Positions 49,860-58,835 of a stretch of 64,000 nucleotides of DNA are shown here, one piece after another. Source of the stretch: JAGOUB01 sp964648045. Lineage in GTDB: Bacteria > Patescibacteriota > Gracilibacteria > Peribacterales > Peribacteraceae. Both the position numbers and the translations under genes were made by a program. The stretch spans positions 6,916-70,915 of the forward strand of contig CAZYNU010000003.1 in the NCBI GenBank assembly GCA_964648045.1, read 5' to 3'. The notes under the pieces were generated by a model. The model saw nothing but the letters and a program-made list of their open reading frames with translations. It searched no databases and was not told the DNA's origin. Position 1 is the stretch's first letter. Every line of letters starts with the position of its first letter.

Positions 49860-50312
49860 ATGTCCGAGTCTAAGCGTGCTACACCCGAAGACGGCGCCGT
49901 GCTCCAAGAGCTGCTCGCTGAATTTCCCGATCTCGACAGCATCGACAGCGACGCCGATTGTCGGTCGGCCCTCAATCACGCCGCCGGTATGGTGGATGCC
50001 CTTGTGGCCCAGGAGCAAATGCCCGAAGGCAGCCGCCTCTGGATGGATGTACCGGGTGCACTACAGGTGCTTCAGGCCACCGACGCCTACCTGCGCGGCC
50101 TCTGGGGCGAGTGCATGAGTCGCAACCTCACTGCCGAAGTCGGTCAAATTGAAGGACTACTTGATCGCACCTCCGCCCGCCTGGAACGCGCGGCCGAGGC
50201 CGAGCGCAGCTACCGCAACGTCGTTGGCGAGCATGTGAATAGCGGCGCAATCGTGGTGCCGCACCGCAAAACGCGCCAAGCCATTAATCGCCTGCTCCAG
50301 CAGGACGAGTAA
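49860..50312 (+). CDS. Hypothetical helical protein, 150 aa
   Basis: MSESKRATPEDGAVLQELLAEFPDLDSIDSDADCRSALNHAAGMVDALVAQEQMPEGSRLWMDVPGALQ is acidic and helical, and the second half includes LIDRTSARLERAAEAERSYRNVV and a basic PHRKTRQAINRLL end. No known family. A TATACT box precedes it and the leader is C-rich (CACCTACCCCACACCCC) with no Shine-Dalgarno. Converges with the 128-aa gene 9 nt away. Confidence 0.7.
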   Translation: MSESKRATPEDGAVLQELLAEFPDLDSIDSDADCRSALNHAAGMVDALVAQEQMPEGSRLWMDVPGALQVLQATDAYLRGLWGECMSRNLTAEVGQIEGLLDRTSARLERAAEAERSYRNVVGEHVNSGAIVVPHRKTRQAINRLLQQDE

Positions 50313-50321
50313 AAAGGCAGT

Positions 50322-50708
50322 TTATTCAAAGAGGCGTGCAAGATTGCGACGTAGGTCCATCAAGCGGACACGCACGCCCTCGTCGTCGATCTGGAAGATC
50401 TGCTCGATCTCGGTGGAACTGACCGGGCGATGGAGGATGGCCGCCAGGCTTATCTCTTTGCCGGCCAGTTCAAGGCGCTCGGGAAGGGCCGAGGCGGAGG
50501 CATGAAGGTACGGCCACTGCTTAGCCAGTACATTCTCCAGTTGAGACACAGTGTTCCAAGCGAGGAGATCCAGTGGGACAACCTCAGCCACTAAGGCATG
50601 CACACGCTCTTGCTGCTCGTCCATCAACACCTCCAAGCGAGCGACGTTCAAGCCGCCGGTAGCAACCGTAAGATGAGCCTCATACTCCTCGGGCGTAAAG
50701 ACAGACAT
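50322..50708 (-). CDS. Hypothetical protein, 128 aa
   Basis: MSVFTPEEYEAHLTVATGGLNVARLEVLMDEQQERVHALV, helical throughout, ending with IFQIDDEGVRVRLMDLRRNLARLFE. No recognised domain, no signal peptide. ATG 50708 lies 7 nt after TAGTAT, the leaderless pattern. Divergent from rnpA. Confidence 0.7.
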   Translation of the reverse strand: MSVFTPEEYEAHLTVATGGLNVARLEVLMDEQQERVHALVAEVVPLDLLAWNTVSQLENVLAKQWPYLHASASALPERLELAGKEISLAAILHRPVSSTEIEQIFQIDDEGVRVRLMDLRRNLARLFE

Positions 50709-50786
50709 GGTCTGAATACTATGGCGAAATTTCCTAAAATGTCAAATTGACCAGACAAAGCCATGCCAGGCAGGTAGGATGCCGCC

Positions 50787-51167
50787 GTGCAGATTCTCCA
50801 TCTCCGCGGGCGTAAGCGCTGCGACTTCCTCCGCACCCGGGGGACGGTTTGGAAAGGACGACACATGGTGGTGCGCTGGCTGCCTGGCCGCCTGCCAGGC
50901 GAGAAAGTACGCCCGGAAGGATCCATCTACGTGGGTAGTTTCGCCGGCGCCAAGCTGGATAAGTCGGCCGTGAACCGCAACCGCATGCGTCGCCGCTGCA
51001 AGGAGGCCTTCCGCTTGGCCCTCCGCGAGACAGCACGCGAATATTCTGCCACGTGTTTGTTGATCGCGCCGCGCTCCTCTAGTCTGCAATGCGCATTCGC
51101 CGAGCTTCAACGCGAAGCGAGCGCTTTCCTTTCGACTCTCCCATGCCCGCCGCCAAAAACCGCCTAA
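50787..51167 (+). CDS. rnpA: Ribonuclease P protein component
   Basis: 126 aa RNase P protein that helps the RNA subunit bind pre-tRNA leaders. Family motif SFAGAKLDKSAVNRNRMRRRCKEAFRLAL (the conserved R-N-R-x-R-R-x-x-R helix) lies near residues 50-78. GTG 50787 lies exactly 6 nt after TAGGAT (50775-50780). yidC follows in an overlapping frame, a conserved order (rpmH-rnpA-yidC), but rpmH is not visible upstream. Confidence 0.92.
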   Translation: MQILHLRGRKRCDFLRTRGTVWKGRHMVVRWLPGRLPGEKVRPEGSIYVGSFAGAKLDKSAVNRNRMRRRCKEAFRLALRETAREYSATCLLIAPRSSSLQCAFAELQREASAFLSTLPCPPPKTA

Positions 51168-52369
51168 CCAGCGTCCTCGAGTTCGTCGCCCTGTTCGCCG
51201 CTGCCTACTTGATTTCACACTTCCTCTTTGGGGGTCTGTGGGGCAATGACCAAAAATCTCCTCAAACCGGCATTGCCATCGAGGCCGACGGAGCCAGCCT
51301 GGGCAATGTTCCGGCTGTCACACTGAAAAACGCTACGGCCACGGGTATCACACTCAAGAGTCGCTGCCCGCTGCCGCCCTTCGATCTCTTCAAGGTGACG
51401 GCTGGCGGCACAGGCGAGACGCTCGTTGCCGCCGCACCCACCGAGATTGCCGGTGAGTGCCCCCCCGATACGAGCATCGCCGCCGGTCAGCACGCCACCA
51501 TTACGCTGACACCCTGGAAGTACGCACTCTTCTCCGAAGAGGCAACGTACGAGGTGCGCCTCCCCGAAGATCTGCGCCCACTTGGAGGCACCGGCCACAC
51601 CTTGGCACGCCTGGAGATGACACAGCCAAACGGCTTCGTAAAACTGTTTCGTACGTTTATCAGCCAACCGTTCCTCAACCTGTTTGTCGGCATTGCGGCG
51701 CTGTTGCCCGGCCATAATTTGGGTCTGACGATCATTCTCCTCACCCTGCTAATCAAGCTGCTGCTCTTCCTCCCCACTCAGCACGCATTGCAGGGTCAGC
51801 GAAAGATGCAAGTGCTACAGCCAAAGATGAACGCGCTGCGTGAGAAGCATAAGAACGACGCGGCGACGATGCAGAGAGAAATGATGGCGCTCTGGAAAGA
51901 GCACAACGTGAATCCGTTCCAGTCGTGCCTACCGCTGTTGGTACAGTTCCCTATTTTGATCGGTCTCTACTACGTCATCCGCGACGGCTCGCAACTGGAA
52001 TTCGCGCGCGAAAGCCTCTACCCCATCTTCCAGTCCATCGACTGGAGCTTCTCACCGTGGTTCCTTGGCATGGACCTGAGCAAGCCATTATGGGTCTTTG
52101 CGCCGATCTTGATGGGCCTGCAATTCCTGCAAATGTGGCTCAGCTTCAAGCAGCGTAAGACAGAGAAGAAGAACGAAGTCATCGACAGCAAGACCGGCAA
52201 GCCGACCCCTTCGGCCGAGGAAACACAACAGAAAATCATGCTCTACGCGCTGCCGCTCATGATTGGCTTCTTTGCCATCCAATTCCCGGCCGCCGTCTCG
52301 CTCTACTGGGGCGTCTCCACGCTCTTCGCGATCGTGCAGCAGGTGGTGGTGAATCGGAAGGTGGGCTGA
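51143..52369 (+). CDS. yidC: Membrane protein insertase YidC
   Basis: 408 aa Oxa1/YidC-family insertase for membrane proteins, with an extended N-terminal periplasmic domain (short beta domain, residues about 35-180). The insertase core appears as LFVGIAALLPGHNLGLTIILLTLLIKLLLFLPTQHALQGQRKMQVLQPKMNALREKHKND (with the conserved positively charged coiled region), then CLPLLVQFPILIGLYYVI and a final membrane helix LPLMIGFFAIQFPAAVSLYWGVSTLFAIVQQ. Start ATG 51143 overlaps the end of rnpA; MRIRR at 51089 is an alternative with TAGTCT next to it. Confidence 0.95.
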   Translation: MPAAKNRLTSVLEFVALFAAAYLISHFLFGGLWGNDQKSPQTGIAIEADGASLGNVPAVTLKNATATGITLKSRCPLPPFDLFKVTAGGTGETLVAAAPTEIAGECPPDTSIAAGQHATITLTPWKYALFSEEATYEVRLPEDLRPLGGTGHTLARLEMTQPNGFVKLFRTFISQPFLNLFVGIAALLPGHNLGLTIILLTLLIKLLLFLPTQHALQGQRKMQVLQPKMNALREKHKNDAATMQREMMALWKEHNVNPFQSCLPLLVQFPILIGLYYVIRDGSQLEFARESLYPIFQSIDWSFSPWFLGMDLSKPLWVFAPILMGLQFLQMWLSFKQRKTEKKNEVIDSKTGKPTPSAEETQQKIMLYALPLMIGFFAIQFPAAVSLYWGVSTLFAIVQQVVVNRKVG

Positions 52370-52404
52370 ATCTTCGTCTTACACAGGTGCCAATCACTTG
52401 GTTG

Positions 52405-52490
52405 GCACTTCTTTGTGCGCGACAAAGAAGTGCCCAAGAAAGCGCGTCGCGCCACGGACGCCAAGACCCGTCCGGGCGCAGGGAGGGGCG
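52405..52490 (-). repeat. Dispersed intergenic hairpin repeat, copy C (diverged)
   Basis: GCACTTCTTTGT-GCGCG-ACAAAGAAGTGC is a perfect 12-bp hairpin, followed by AGCGCGTCGCGCC, GCCAAGACCCGTCCGGGCGCAGGGAGGGGCG. Same order of parts as copies A and B but with changed stem sequence, consistent with compensatory change. It lies between yidC and the 3' end of serS. Confidence 0.65.
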
Positions 52491-52502
52491 AATTTCGACG
52501 AA

Positions 52503-53819
52503 TTACGCTCGAGGTTTGATTACTTTCTGGCCACCCATGTAGGGCTGCAGCGCTTTCGGGATGTTCACCGAGCCATCCTCATTCTGATGATTCTCCAGAA
52601 TGGCGATGAGGGCGCGACCGATAGCGAAAGCGGTGGCGTCGTTCATGTGTACAAGCTTCCGCTTGCCCTCGGCGTCTTTGTAGAATGTACCGAGGCGGCG
52701 AGCCTGGTAGTCGGTCATGTAGTCGCTGGTATGCGTCTCGCGGTAGGTCTGCTGGGCAGGGATCCAGCAGTCGATGTCGATGCCGTTGGCGTTGGGCTTG
52801 CCAATATCGTACGTGCACTTTTGAATGACGCGGTACGGAACTTCCAACTGGCTCACCAAGTGCTCCTGCAGAGCGACGATCAACTTCTGCTCATCTTCAC
52901 CGGCATCGGCGGCGGAAAACGATTCCATCTCCAGCTTGTCGAACTGGTGCACGCGCAGGATGCCGCCCATGTCTTTGCCGTAGGTACCAGCCTCGCGGCG
53001 GAAGGCAGTGGAATAGCCGATAAAGCGCACAGGCAGCTGCTCGGCCGGGATGGTTTGCTCCATGTAGTAGGGTCCAAGAGTATGCTCGGCCGAACCGACC
53101 AGCACCTGGCCGTCCTCGGGTAACAGGTAGCGCTGTTCCTCGGGCTTGAGGCGGTCCATGCGGTCCATGACATCGCGCTGCATGATCACCGGCGGAAGAA
53201 CGGGCACGAAAGGCTTAGTAGAGACGTTTAGGCCGGCCTGTTTGGCCACGGCCGCAATCGTCTTTTCGTCACCAAGACTATCGAAGGTCAGTTGTATGAT
53301 CGCCATCTGCAAACGCACAGCATCGCCCTTGAGGTACGCAAAGCGACTGCCGCTGACGATGGCCGCCTGCTCGACGTCGATGATATCGAGATGCTTCCCT
53401 AGCGCCACGTGGTCGCGCACCGGGAACGAAAATTTCTTCGGCTCACCCACTACCTTGGCGACCACGTTCTCCTCTTCGCTCAGGCCTACCGGCACGTGCG
53501 ACAGGGGGACATTGGGGAACTTCAACTGCATCTCGCGCCACTGCACCTCAACGGCCGCCAGCTTCTCTTCTTTTACCTTCAATTCCTCACCAAGAACCTT
53601 CATGGCGGCGATCGCCTTAGCCTTGTCGTCGCCTTGCATGGTTGGCACCTCTTTACTCACGCGGTTGCGCTCGGCGCGCATAGGGTCAATCTCGGTCACC
53701 AAGGCGCGGCGGGACTCGTCGAGCGTCAGAAAATCCTTCACCGACAGGGCAATCTTCTTGTTGTCGCACGCCTTCTGGTAGACGTCGGGGCGGTCACGGA
53801 GGTCTTGCAGGTCGATCAT
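52503..53819 (-). CDS. serS: Serine--tRNA ligase
   Basis: 438 aa class II synthetase. N-terminal long coiled-coil arm (MIDLQDLRDRPDVYQKACDNKK; GDDKAKAIAAMKVLGEELKVKEEKLAAVE) that binds the tRNA variable arm, then motif 2 (FRREAGTYGKDMGGILRVHQFDKLE near 270) and motif 3 (AFAIGRALIAILENHQNEDGSVNIPKAL). Full length. ATG 53819 lies exactly 6 nt after TAGGCT. Confidence 0.97.
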   Translation of the reverse strand: MIDLQDLRDRPDVYQKACDNKKIALSVKDFLTLDESRRALVTEIDPMRAERNRVSKEVPTMQGDDKAKAIAAMKVLGEELKVKEEKLAAVEVQWREMQLKFPNVPLSHVPVGLSEEENVVAKVVGEPKKFSFPVRDHVALGKHLDIIDVEQAAIVSGSRFAYLKGDAVRLQMAIIQLTFDSLGDEKTIAAVAKQAGLNVSTKPFVPVLPPVIMQRDVMDRMDRLKPEEQRYLLPEDGQVLVGSAEHTLGPYYMEQTIPAEQLPVRFIGYSTAFRREAGTYGKDMGGILRVHQFDKLEMESFSAADAGEDEQKLIVALQEHLVSQLEVPYRVIQKCTYDIGKPNANGIDIDCWIPAQQTYRETHTSDYMTDYQARRLGTFYKDAEGKRKLVHMNDATAFAIGRALIAILENHQNEDGSVNIPKALQPYMGGQKVIKPRA

Positions 53820-53869
53820 GGGCCAAGCCTAGGCCAGGTACGGGGTGCCGGGCCAGGGGTTTTGGCGAC

Positions 53870-54757
53870 TCAAGACAACGATGCCTGGTAGATCCCATCA
53901 ATGGCAGCATCCAGCGCAGCCGTGAACTCCGCTTCAGTCTGGCCGACGCGCAAATCCTCGACTAAAGCACGCGAGAAGCTAGCGATGACACCGTGATTTT
54001 GAGCCAACTTGGCATTGGCCTCCTCGCGTGGGTAGCCGCCAGAGAGAGCCACCACGCGCAGAACGCGCGGGTGCACGACCAACGAGGCGTAGAAATCGGG
54101 CTGGTCGGGAAGGGTCAGCTTAAGCATCACCTGGCGATCGGCCGGGAGCAGGTCGAGGTGCTTGAGGATGGCGTCGCGCAGGAGCGCTTCGCAGGCGGCC
54201 TTGTCGGCCGACTTAATGCTCACCTCGGGCTCGATGATGGGCATGAGGCCGGCAGCGGTGATACTGTCGCCCACCTCGAACTGCTGCTTCACCACAGCCG
54301 CGATACCCTCGGCGTCGGCGGCGTGGATAACGGAACGCATCTTGGTGCCGAAGATGCCGTGCTCTACGGCACTCTTGAGCAGAGACTCTAGCTTTGCCAT
54401 AGGCTTCATCAGCTGCACGCCGCCGGTGCGTTCAGCCAAGCCTTCATCGACCTTCAAAAAGGGGACGATGTCTTTTTTCTCCCACAGATAGCGCGCGGTA
54501 GGCAGGCCGTCGATGGTGCCAAGCATGGTGCGCTCAAAAAGAATGGCACCGGAAACGCGCCGGTCGAAGGCGGGGTTCACAATGATGCGCGCGCGCATCT
54601 CGTGCATAAGGGAAAACATCTTTTCCTTGTCGTCGCCCCAGGCATCCGCGGCAATGCCGTAGGCGGCCAAGGCATCGGGCGTGCTGCCACCACTCTGATC
54701 GAGAGCGGCGATGAATCCTGGACCGGCAATACGCTGGCTGGCGGCGGAAATGTCCAT
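53870..54757 (-). CDS. Fructose-bisphosphate aldolase, class I
   Basis: 295 aa Schiff-base aldolase of glycolysis and gluconeogenesis. Family motif GFIAALDQSGGSTPDALAAYGI opens the barrel; KVDEGLAERTGGVQLMK and PFLKVDEG lie in the middle; the Schiff-base lysine region is QVMLKLTLPDQPDFYASLVVHPRVLRVVALSGGYPREEAN. Length and order resemble Staphylococcus Fda. Start ATG 54757 is chosen because the conserved MDISAASQRIAG begins there; the leader is TCTTCCCGCCCCTCCCGC. Confidence 0.94.
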   Translation of the reverse strand: MDISAASQRIAGPGFIAALDQSGGSTPDALAAYGIAADAWGDDKEKMFSLMHEMRARIIVNPAFDRRVSGAILFERTMLGTIDGLPTARYLWEKKDIVPFLKVDEGLAERTGGVQLMKPMAKLESLLKSAVEHGIFGTKMRSVIHAADAEGIAAVVKQQFEVGDSITAAGLMPIIEPEVSIKSADKAACEALLRDAILKHLDLLPADRQVMLKLTLPDQPDFYASLVVHPRVLRVVALSGGYPREEANAKLAQNHGVIASFSRALVEDLRVGQTEAEFTAALDAAIDGIYQASLS

Positions 54758-54852
54758 GCGGGAGGGGCGGGAAGAGTACGGCGGTACCGTAGCACCGCGC
54801 GTGACGCACCTCCAAGCCGTGATGTGCCCAGACACATCAGACTTCCTGAATA

Positions 54853-54878
54853 TTGACAAATGTAAAAATAAGTATAAT
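54853..54878 (+). promoter_or_regulatory. AT-rich promoter of the 97-aa gene
   Basis: TTGACA (54853-54858) and TATAAT (54873-54878) with a short 14-nt spacer. Two hairpins follow in the leader: CCGTG-TTCCG-CACGG (about 54890-54904) and CCTGG...CCAGG (about 54909-54924). Confidence 0.65.
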
Positions 54879-54958
54879 TTATTCATTAGCCGTGTTCCGC
54901 ACGGCGACCTGGGCAACATCCAGGTTGTGGCTACGATGATCATTCAAGAGACAGTGTC

Positions 54959-55252
54959 ATGGCTGAGGTGCAGAACTCCGTCGAGCAGATCCTGATCACC
55001 GACGGACCAAGCGGCCAGCAGATCGCCGCATCCCTCCTGGGAGGGCCGGGCAATTACGTCCTCTTTGTAGTGAACGGGCACAACATTCTCGTCCGGATCA
55101 CCACCATGAGAGTGGCCAGCGTGGAAGAAGAATCTGAAGCCAACACGAGCTGCTGCAAGCTCATCGTCGAGGGCTACCGCCTCGATGGACTCCCCAACTT
55201 CCGCTGGCTCTACAACACCCAAACTCGTCAGGGCAAGAACGCCCCGGCCTGA
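54959..55252 (+). CDS. Orphan small protein, 97 aa
   Basis: Begins MAEVQNSVEQILITDGPSGQQIAASLLGGPGNYVLFVVNGHNILVRITTMRV. Beta-rich with a hydrophobic strand YVLFVVNGH, then SCCKLIVEGYRLDGLPNFRWLYNTQTRQG. Soluble, no recognised family. Leader about 75 nt with two hairpins; no strong Shine-Dalgarno (AAGAGACAG) before ATG. A perfect bidirectional terminator follows. Same design as the other orphan small genes. Confidence 0.68.
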   Translation: MAEVQNSVEQILITDGPSGQQIAASLLGGPGNYVLFVVNGHNILVRITTMRVASVEEESEANTSCCKLIVEGYRLDGLPNFRWLYNTQTRQGKNAPA

Positions 55253-55267
55253 CCACCACCCGAACTC

Positions 55268-55297
55268 ACCCGCTGCCACACGCAGCGGGTTCTTTTT
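55268..55297. terminator. Bidirectional terminator
   Basis: ACCCGCTG...CAGCGGGT stem followed by TCTTTTT on the plus strand; it lies just before the end of the TPR gene on the minus strand. Confidence 0.85.
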
Positions 55298-55303
55298 GCG
55301 CAC

Positions 55304-56068
55304 TTAGGCCTGCGCCAAGCTCAACAGCTTCTGCTTCACCGCCTCGTCGTAGGGCTCAAGCTTGTTGATGCGGCGATAGGTCTCCTCCGCGTGCTCCTTG
55401 TCGCCGATCTGCAGGTAGCATTCGGCGAGCAGGTGCAGAATTTCGGTGTCGCGCGCCAGGAAGCTCGACGCCTTTTCGAGCAACGGGATAGCCTCAGCGA
55501 AGCGCTGGGCGGCGATGCAGGCACGGCCAAGAGCGGCGGCGCGACCTGGGTTCTTCGGATCGAGGTTCAACGCCTCCTGATAGGCAAAGCAGGCGTCGAC
55601 ATACTTGCCCTGGCGGTAGTAGGCCAAGCCGAGGTTGGCATGGAAGCTCACCTCGTCACGCTCCTTCAGCAGCTCGCGATACATGGCTTCGGCCTTGGGC
55701 TCGCGATTGCTCGTGAGATAGAGTTTGGCGAGTTGGGCCTTTACGTCCTGAGCGTGAGGCTGGATCGTGAGGGCTTGGATGTAGAGGCGCTCGGCCTCTT
55801 CGGTCTTTTCTTGAGCCAGAGCCTTTTCGGCCAGGCGTACGAACGAGCGCACTTGCTGCAACTCAATGGCCGAAGTGCGTGGATCTTTAGAGGGACGCTC
55901 CACCACCGTCTCTTCCACCATCACGGCGCCGCGATCCTCGGCCGATTGCAGCCGCTGGCGGATGCTGCGGACGAAGCGCCGGACGGCACGCTGCTTGAGC
56001 AAGAGTTTGCCCAGCAGGATACCGGCGAGAATACTGGCCGATCCAATGAGAACGACGAGGTAGACCAT
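55304..56068 (-). CDS. TPR-repeat membrane protein, 254 aa
   Basis: N-terminal membrane helix (MVYLVVLIGSASILAGILLGKLLL) then a basic linker and tetratricopeptide repeats from about residue 85: QVRSFVRLAEKALAQEKTEEAERLYIQALTIQP, VKAQLAKLYLTSNREPKAEAMYRELL, HANLGLAYYRQGKYVDACFAYQEALNLDPKNPGRAAALGRAC, then EILHLLAECYLQIGDKEHAEETYRRINKLEP. A scaffold for protein assembly, facing the cytoplasm or the envelope depending on orientation. ATG 56068 gives the helix directly; TGTAAT lies about 9 nt upstream. Confidence 0.88.
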   Translation of the reverse strand: MVYLVVLIGSASILAGILLGKLLLKQRAVRRFVRSIRQRLQSAEDRGAVMVEETVVERPSKDPRTSAIELQQVRSFVRLAEKALAQEKTEEAERLYIQALTIQPHAQDVKAQLAKLYLTSNREPKAEAMYRELLKERDEVSFHANLGLAYYRQGKYVDACFAYQEALNLDPKNPGRAAALGRACIAAQRFAEAIPLLEKASSFLARDTEILHLLAECYLQIGDKEHAEETYRRINKLEPYDEAVKQKLLSLAQA

Positions 56069-56257
56069 GGAACCGGGATTACACGGCAAATCAGCCTAGC
56101 AGCGTAAAAGATAGGTGACAAGGCGCCAGAAACCCAAACTCGACAGTTCGTCACGGCTGGGGCCAGGTCAGATTCGGCACCCGGTCGCCCCGCTACCACG
56201 TCATCACCGAAACCCGCGGCTGCCGTTTCAGGCAACCGCGGGGAGCGACAGCGAGTC

Positions 56258-57010
56258 TTAGCGCAACTCGTACGTCAGCGACACGTTCACCACTACCTCC
56301 TGATCTCCGCTCGGCACATCCAACTTCGCCTCGTTGGCCACGGCACCAGCCATCATATCGCGGGCGTACATCACGGGCGGATAGTATCCGCCGCCGTTCT
56401 CGCTGAAGGCGGTCATGCGACCAAGAGAGCCGCCGAGCTGGCCGGCCAGCTCTTGTGCCTTCTCTTTGGCTTCGGCAATCGCCTCGGCGCGAGCGACATC
56501 ACGCAAAGCTTCGGGGTCGTCGATGGTGAATGACACACCACCGATTTGATTGGCGCCACTAGACGCAGCGAGCGAGAGCACGTCGCCCACTTTGGCGGTA
56601 TCGCGCACCTTCACCGAGAGCGTCTGGCCGGCCTGGTAGCCGCGAGGGATCGTGCGACCATCGCTATAGTCGTAGACGGGATAGAGCGAGAGAGATTGTG
56701 TCGAGATGTCACCCTCGGCAATGCCTTGCTGCTTCAGTGAGGCGATGATCTTCTGCATGCGCGTACCCAGATCTTTGGTAGCGCCCTCGGCCGAAGGCAG
56801 ACGATCGGTCTGGACGCCAAAAGACAACATGGCGATGTCCGGCGTACCCATCACTTTCCCCTCGCCGCTCACCGAGATGACGACGGGCGGATGGCGAACG
56901 GCATCGTTTTCGATGTGTTTGCCGGCCAGGTAGAACCCGCCGCCCAGGGCAACGGCGATAATGAGGGCCCACACGGGCGGGCGAACGTTGACGGTGGTCG
57001 ATTCAGCCAT
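56258..57010 (-). CDS. SIMPL-domain (DUF541) protein
   Basis: 250 aa. N-terminal helix (VWALIIAVALGGGFYLAGKHI) anchors a periplasmic/extracellular SIMPL domain: PPVVISVSGEGKVMGTPDIAMLSFGVQTDR (the V-S-G-x-G-x-V-x-x-x-P-D signature), GDISTQSLSLYPVYDYSDGRTIPRGYQAGQTLSVKVRD and DPEALRDVARAEAIAEAKEKAQELAGQLG. Members form ring-like multimers; role in CPR unknown. The leader is C/T-only before ATG (TTCTTCCCTCCCTTCCTT). Confidence 0.92.
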   Translation of the reverse strand: MAESTTVNVRPPVWALIIAVALGGGFYLAGKHIENDAVRHPPVVISVSGEGKVMGTPDIAMLSFGVQTDRLPSAEGATKDLGTRMQKIIASLKQQGIAEGDISTQSLSLYPVYDYSDGRTIPRGYQAGQTLSVKVRDTAKVGDVLSLAASSGANQIGGVSFTIDDPEALRDVARAEAIAEAKEKAQELAGQLGGSLGRMTAFSENGGGYYPPVMYARDMMAGAVANEAKLDVPSGDQEVVVNVSLTYELR

Positions 57011-57104
57011 AAGGAAGGGAGGGAAGAACAAATAGGATGGTAGAGGAAAGGACCTCCTCCGCAATCTTCTACGGATGACGATACTGAAGGTTACAGTCTC
57101 ATCT

Positions 57105-57890
57105 TCACCCCAGCGGAATGGCCGCGGGAGAGGAGCGGTATTTGGCGTAGCCGTCGCGCTCCAGCGAGTTGGCCAGATCGGCAGCACCAGATTCGACAAT
57201 GCGACCTGCCAGCATGACGTGCACACGGTCTGGCTTTAAATGGGAGAGAATGCGGGCGTAATGCGTGACGACCAACGCCCCGAACTCCGGACCGCGCTCG
57301 CGCTCCACGCCGGAGGCAACAATTTTGAGGGCATCCACGTCGAGTCCCGAGTCGGTCTCGTCGAGCAAGGCCAGGCGGGGCTTGAGCACCGAGAGCTGCA
57401 GCACCTCCACCTTCTTCTTCTCACCACCGCTAAAGCCCTGATTGAGCGAGCGCTCAGCAAAGGCGGGATCAACATGCAGGGTGGCCATGGCCGCAGCCAG
57501 CTCGTCGCGGAAGGCGATGGGCGAGAGCGGCGGCGCAGCGGGATCGCGGGCGGCGCGCTGGGCCGAGACGGCAGCGAAGAGGAATTGCCGCAGCGACACT
57601 CCAGCCAGTTCACGAGGATACTGAAAGGCCAAAAACAGCCCGGCGCGGGCGCGCTCATGCGGCTCCAACGAGAGGAGATCGTGGCCAAGAAACGTGGCGG
57701 TACCGGCGGTTACCTCGTACGCCGGGTGCCCGGCCAGGGCATTCACCAGACTGCTTTTTCCTGAGCCGTTCTGACCCATCAGCGCATGCACTTCGCCGGG
57801 GGCAATCTCTAAATCGACACCAGCCACCACTTCTTTACCGGCAACAGAGACGCGTAAGCCGCGAAGCGAGAGCAGAGGGATGGAGGTCAT
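57105..57890 (-). CDS. sufC: Fe-S cluster assembly ATPase SufC
   Basis: 262 aa ABC-type ATPase of the SufBCD scaffold. Walker A GQNGSGKSSLVNALAG, Q-loop LFLAFQYPRELAGVSL, signature FSGGEKKKVEVLQL, Walker B KPRLALLDETDSGLD and switch H (LVVTHYARIL). The FQYP and SGGEKKK segments are typical of SufC. ATG 57890 follows GATACT with 7 nt between. It lies apart from sufB and sufD and on the opposite strand. Confidence 0.96.
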   Translation of the reverse strand: MTSIPLLSLRGLRVSVAGKEVVAGVDLEIAPGEVHALMGQNGSGKSSLVNALAGHPAYEVTAGTATFLGHDLLSLEPHERARAGLFLAFQYPRELAGVSLRQFLFAAVSAQRAARDPAAPPLSPIAFRDELAAAMATLHVDPAFAERSLNQGFSGGEKKKVEVLQLSVLKPRLALLDETDSGLDVDALKIVASGVERERGPEFGALVVTHYARILSHLKPDRVHVMLAGRIVESGAADLANSLERDGYAKYRSSPAAIPLG

Positions 57891-57980
57891 CGGAGGCAGT
57901 ATCCGAGATTGATAGCCCGGTAGCCAGTAAAAATACCCAATCCTTTGGCGGATGCGAACAGGGCCGCTACCCTGGCGCAC

Positions 57981-58271
57981 ATGACCAAAGTGACGTTCCA
58001 CTATGCCGGCCAGAGTAAGACCGTCGAAGCGACCGAGGGCCAGAGCGTGCTCAAGATCGCGCTCGATAACGCCATCCCCATGGAACACGCCTGTGGTGGA
58101 AACGGTTTTTGCACCACCTGCCTCTGCCAGGTGAAGTCCGGCATGGAGCACCTCAACGCGCGCAACGACCGCGAAGAGAACATGGGCGTGACGATGGATC
58201 CCTATCGCCTGGGGTGTCAGACGCGGGTGAAGGCCGAAGGTGAGGTGGAGATCGAGGTGAACGAGAGCTAA
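57981..58271 (+). CDS. 2Fe-2S ferredoxin
   Basis: 96 aa. MTKVTFHYAGQSKTVEATEGQSVLKIALDNAIPMEHACGGNGFCTTCLCQV carries the CxxxxCxxC cluster ligands (C in HACGGNGFCTTC) and the fourth Cys in RLGCQTRV. Closest to adrenodoxin/Isc-type plant-like ferredoxin fold; supplies electrons, possibly to Fe-S assembly given the flanking suf genes. ATG 57981 lies 9 nt after TACCCT. Confidence 0.94.
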   Translation: MTKVTFHYAGQSKTVEATEGQSVLKIALDNAIPMEHACGGNGFCTTCLCQVKSGMEHLNARNDREENMGVTMDPYRLGCQTRVKAEGEVEIEVNES

Positions 58272-58307
58272 GTCGACCGCACCGATAGCCGTCGCTACAG
58301 TCGACGC

Positions 58308-58751
58308 ATGTCACTCCTCCACGAACGTCGAACACTTTTTATTGCTGCCACGGCTGCGATGACTTTCAGCCTACTCGGCAAATTCTTGGCGGATGGTTTT
58401 TTGCAGGAACGCATCGCCATTATCGGCGAGCAAGTAGGACTTGTCCTGGCGTTCAACCCCGGCATCGCCTTCGGACTAACATTCGCCCCCGCTGCACAAA
58501 CCGTTTTAATTGTCGCAGCATTAGGACTGGTGGTCTGGGCAGCCTTCAAAGACGCACGCTCCCCTCTGACACAAGCGGGCTTCGGTCTGATCGTTGGCGG
58601 TGCATTAGGTAACCTACTGGACCGCGCGGGGGACGGCCTCGTGACCGACATGTTTCAGGTTGGAACGTTTCCTATCTTCAACGTGGCTGATTCCTGCATC
58701 ACTATCGGCGCTGCCCTCTTACTCCTCGCAAGCATGCGTCGGAGCCGATGA
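58308..58751 (+). CDS. lspA: Lipoprotein signal peptidase II
   Basis: 147 aa integral membrane aspartyl protease. Catalytic motifs: GGALGNLLDRAGDGLVTDMFQVG (first Asp of GNLxDR) and FPIFNVADSCITIGA (FNxAD). Four helices. An early part VLAFNPGIAFGLTF matches the conserved N-x-G-x-A-F loop. ATG 58308 lies exactly 6 nt after TACAGT (58296-58301), one of the clearest leaderless starts. Implies that lipoproteins are processed in this organism. Confidence 0.95.
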   Translation: MSLLHERRTLFIAATAAMTFSLLGKFLADGFLQERIAIIGEQVGLVLAFNPGIAFGLTFAPAAQTVLIVAALGLVVWAAFKDARSPLTQAGFGLIVGGALGNLLDRAGDGLVTDMFQVGTFPIFNVADSCITIGAALLLLASMRRSR

Positions 58752-58835
58752 GCTGAAATATATTTCATCCTGAAATACAAAAAAGTACAGAAAAGGTTGC
58801 GCCGGTGGATTTGAGCCGGTAAAAGGGCTGCCCGA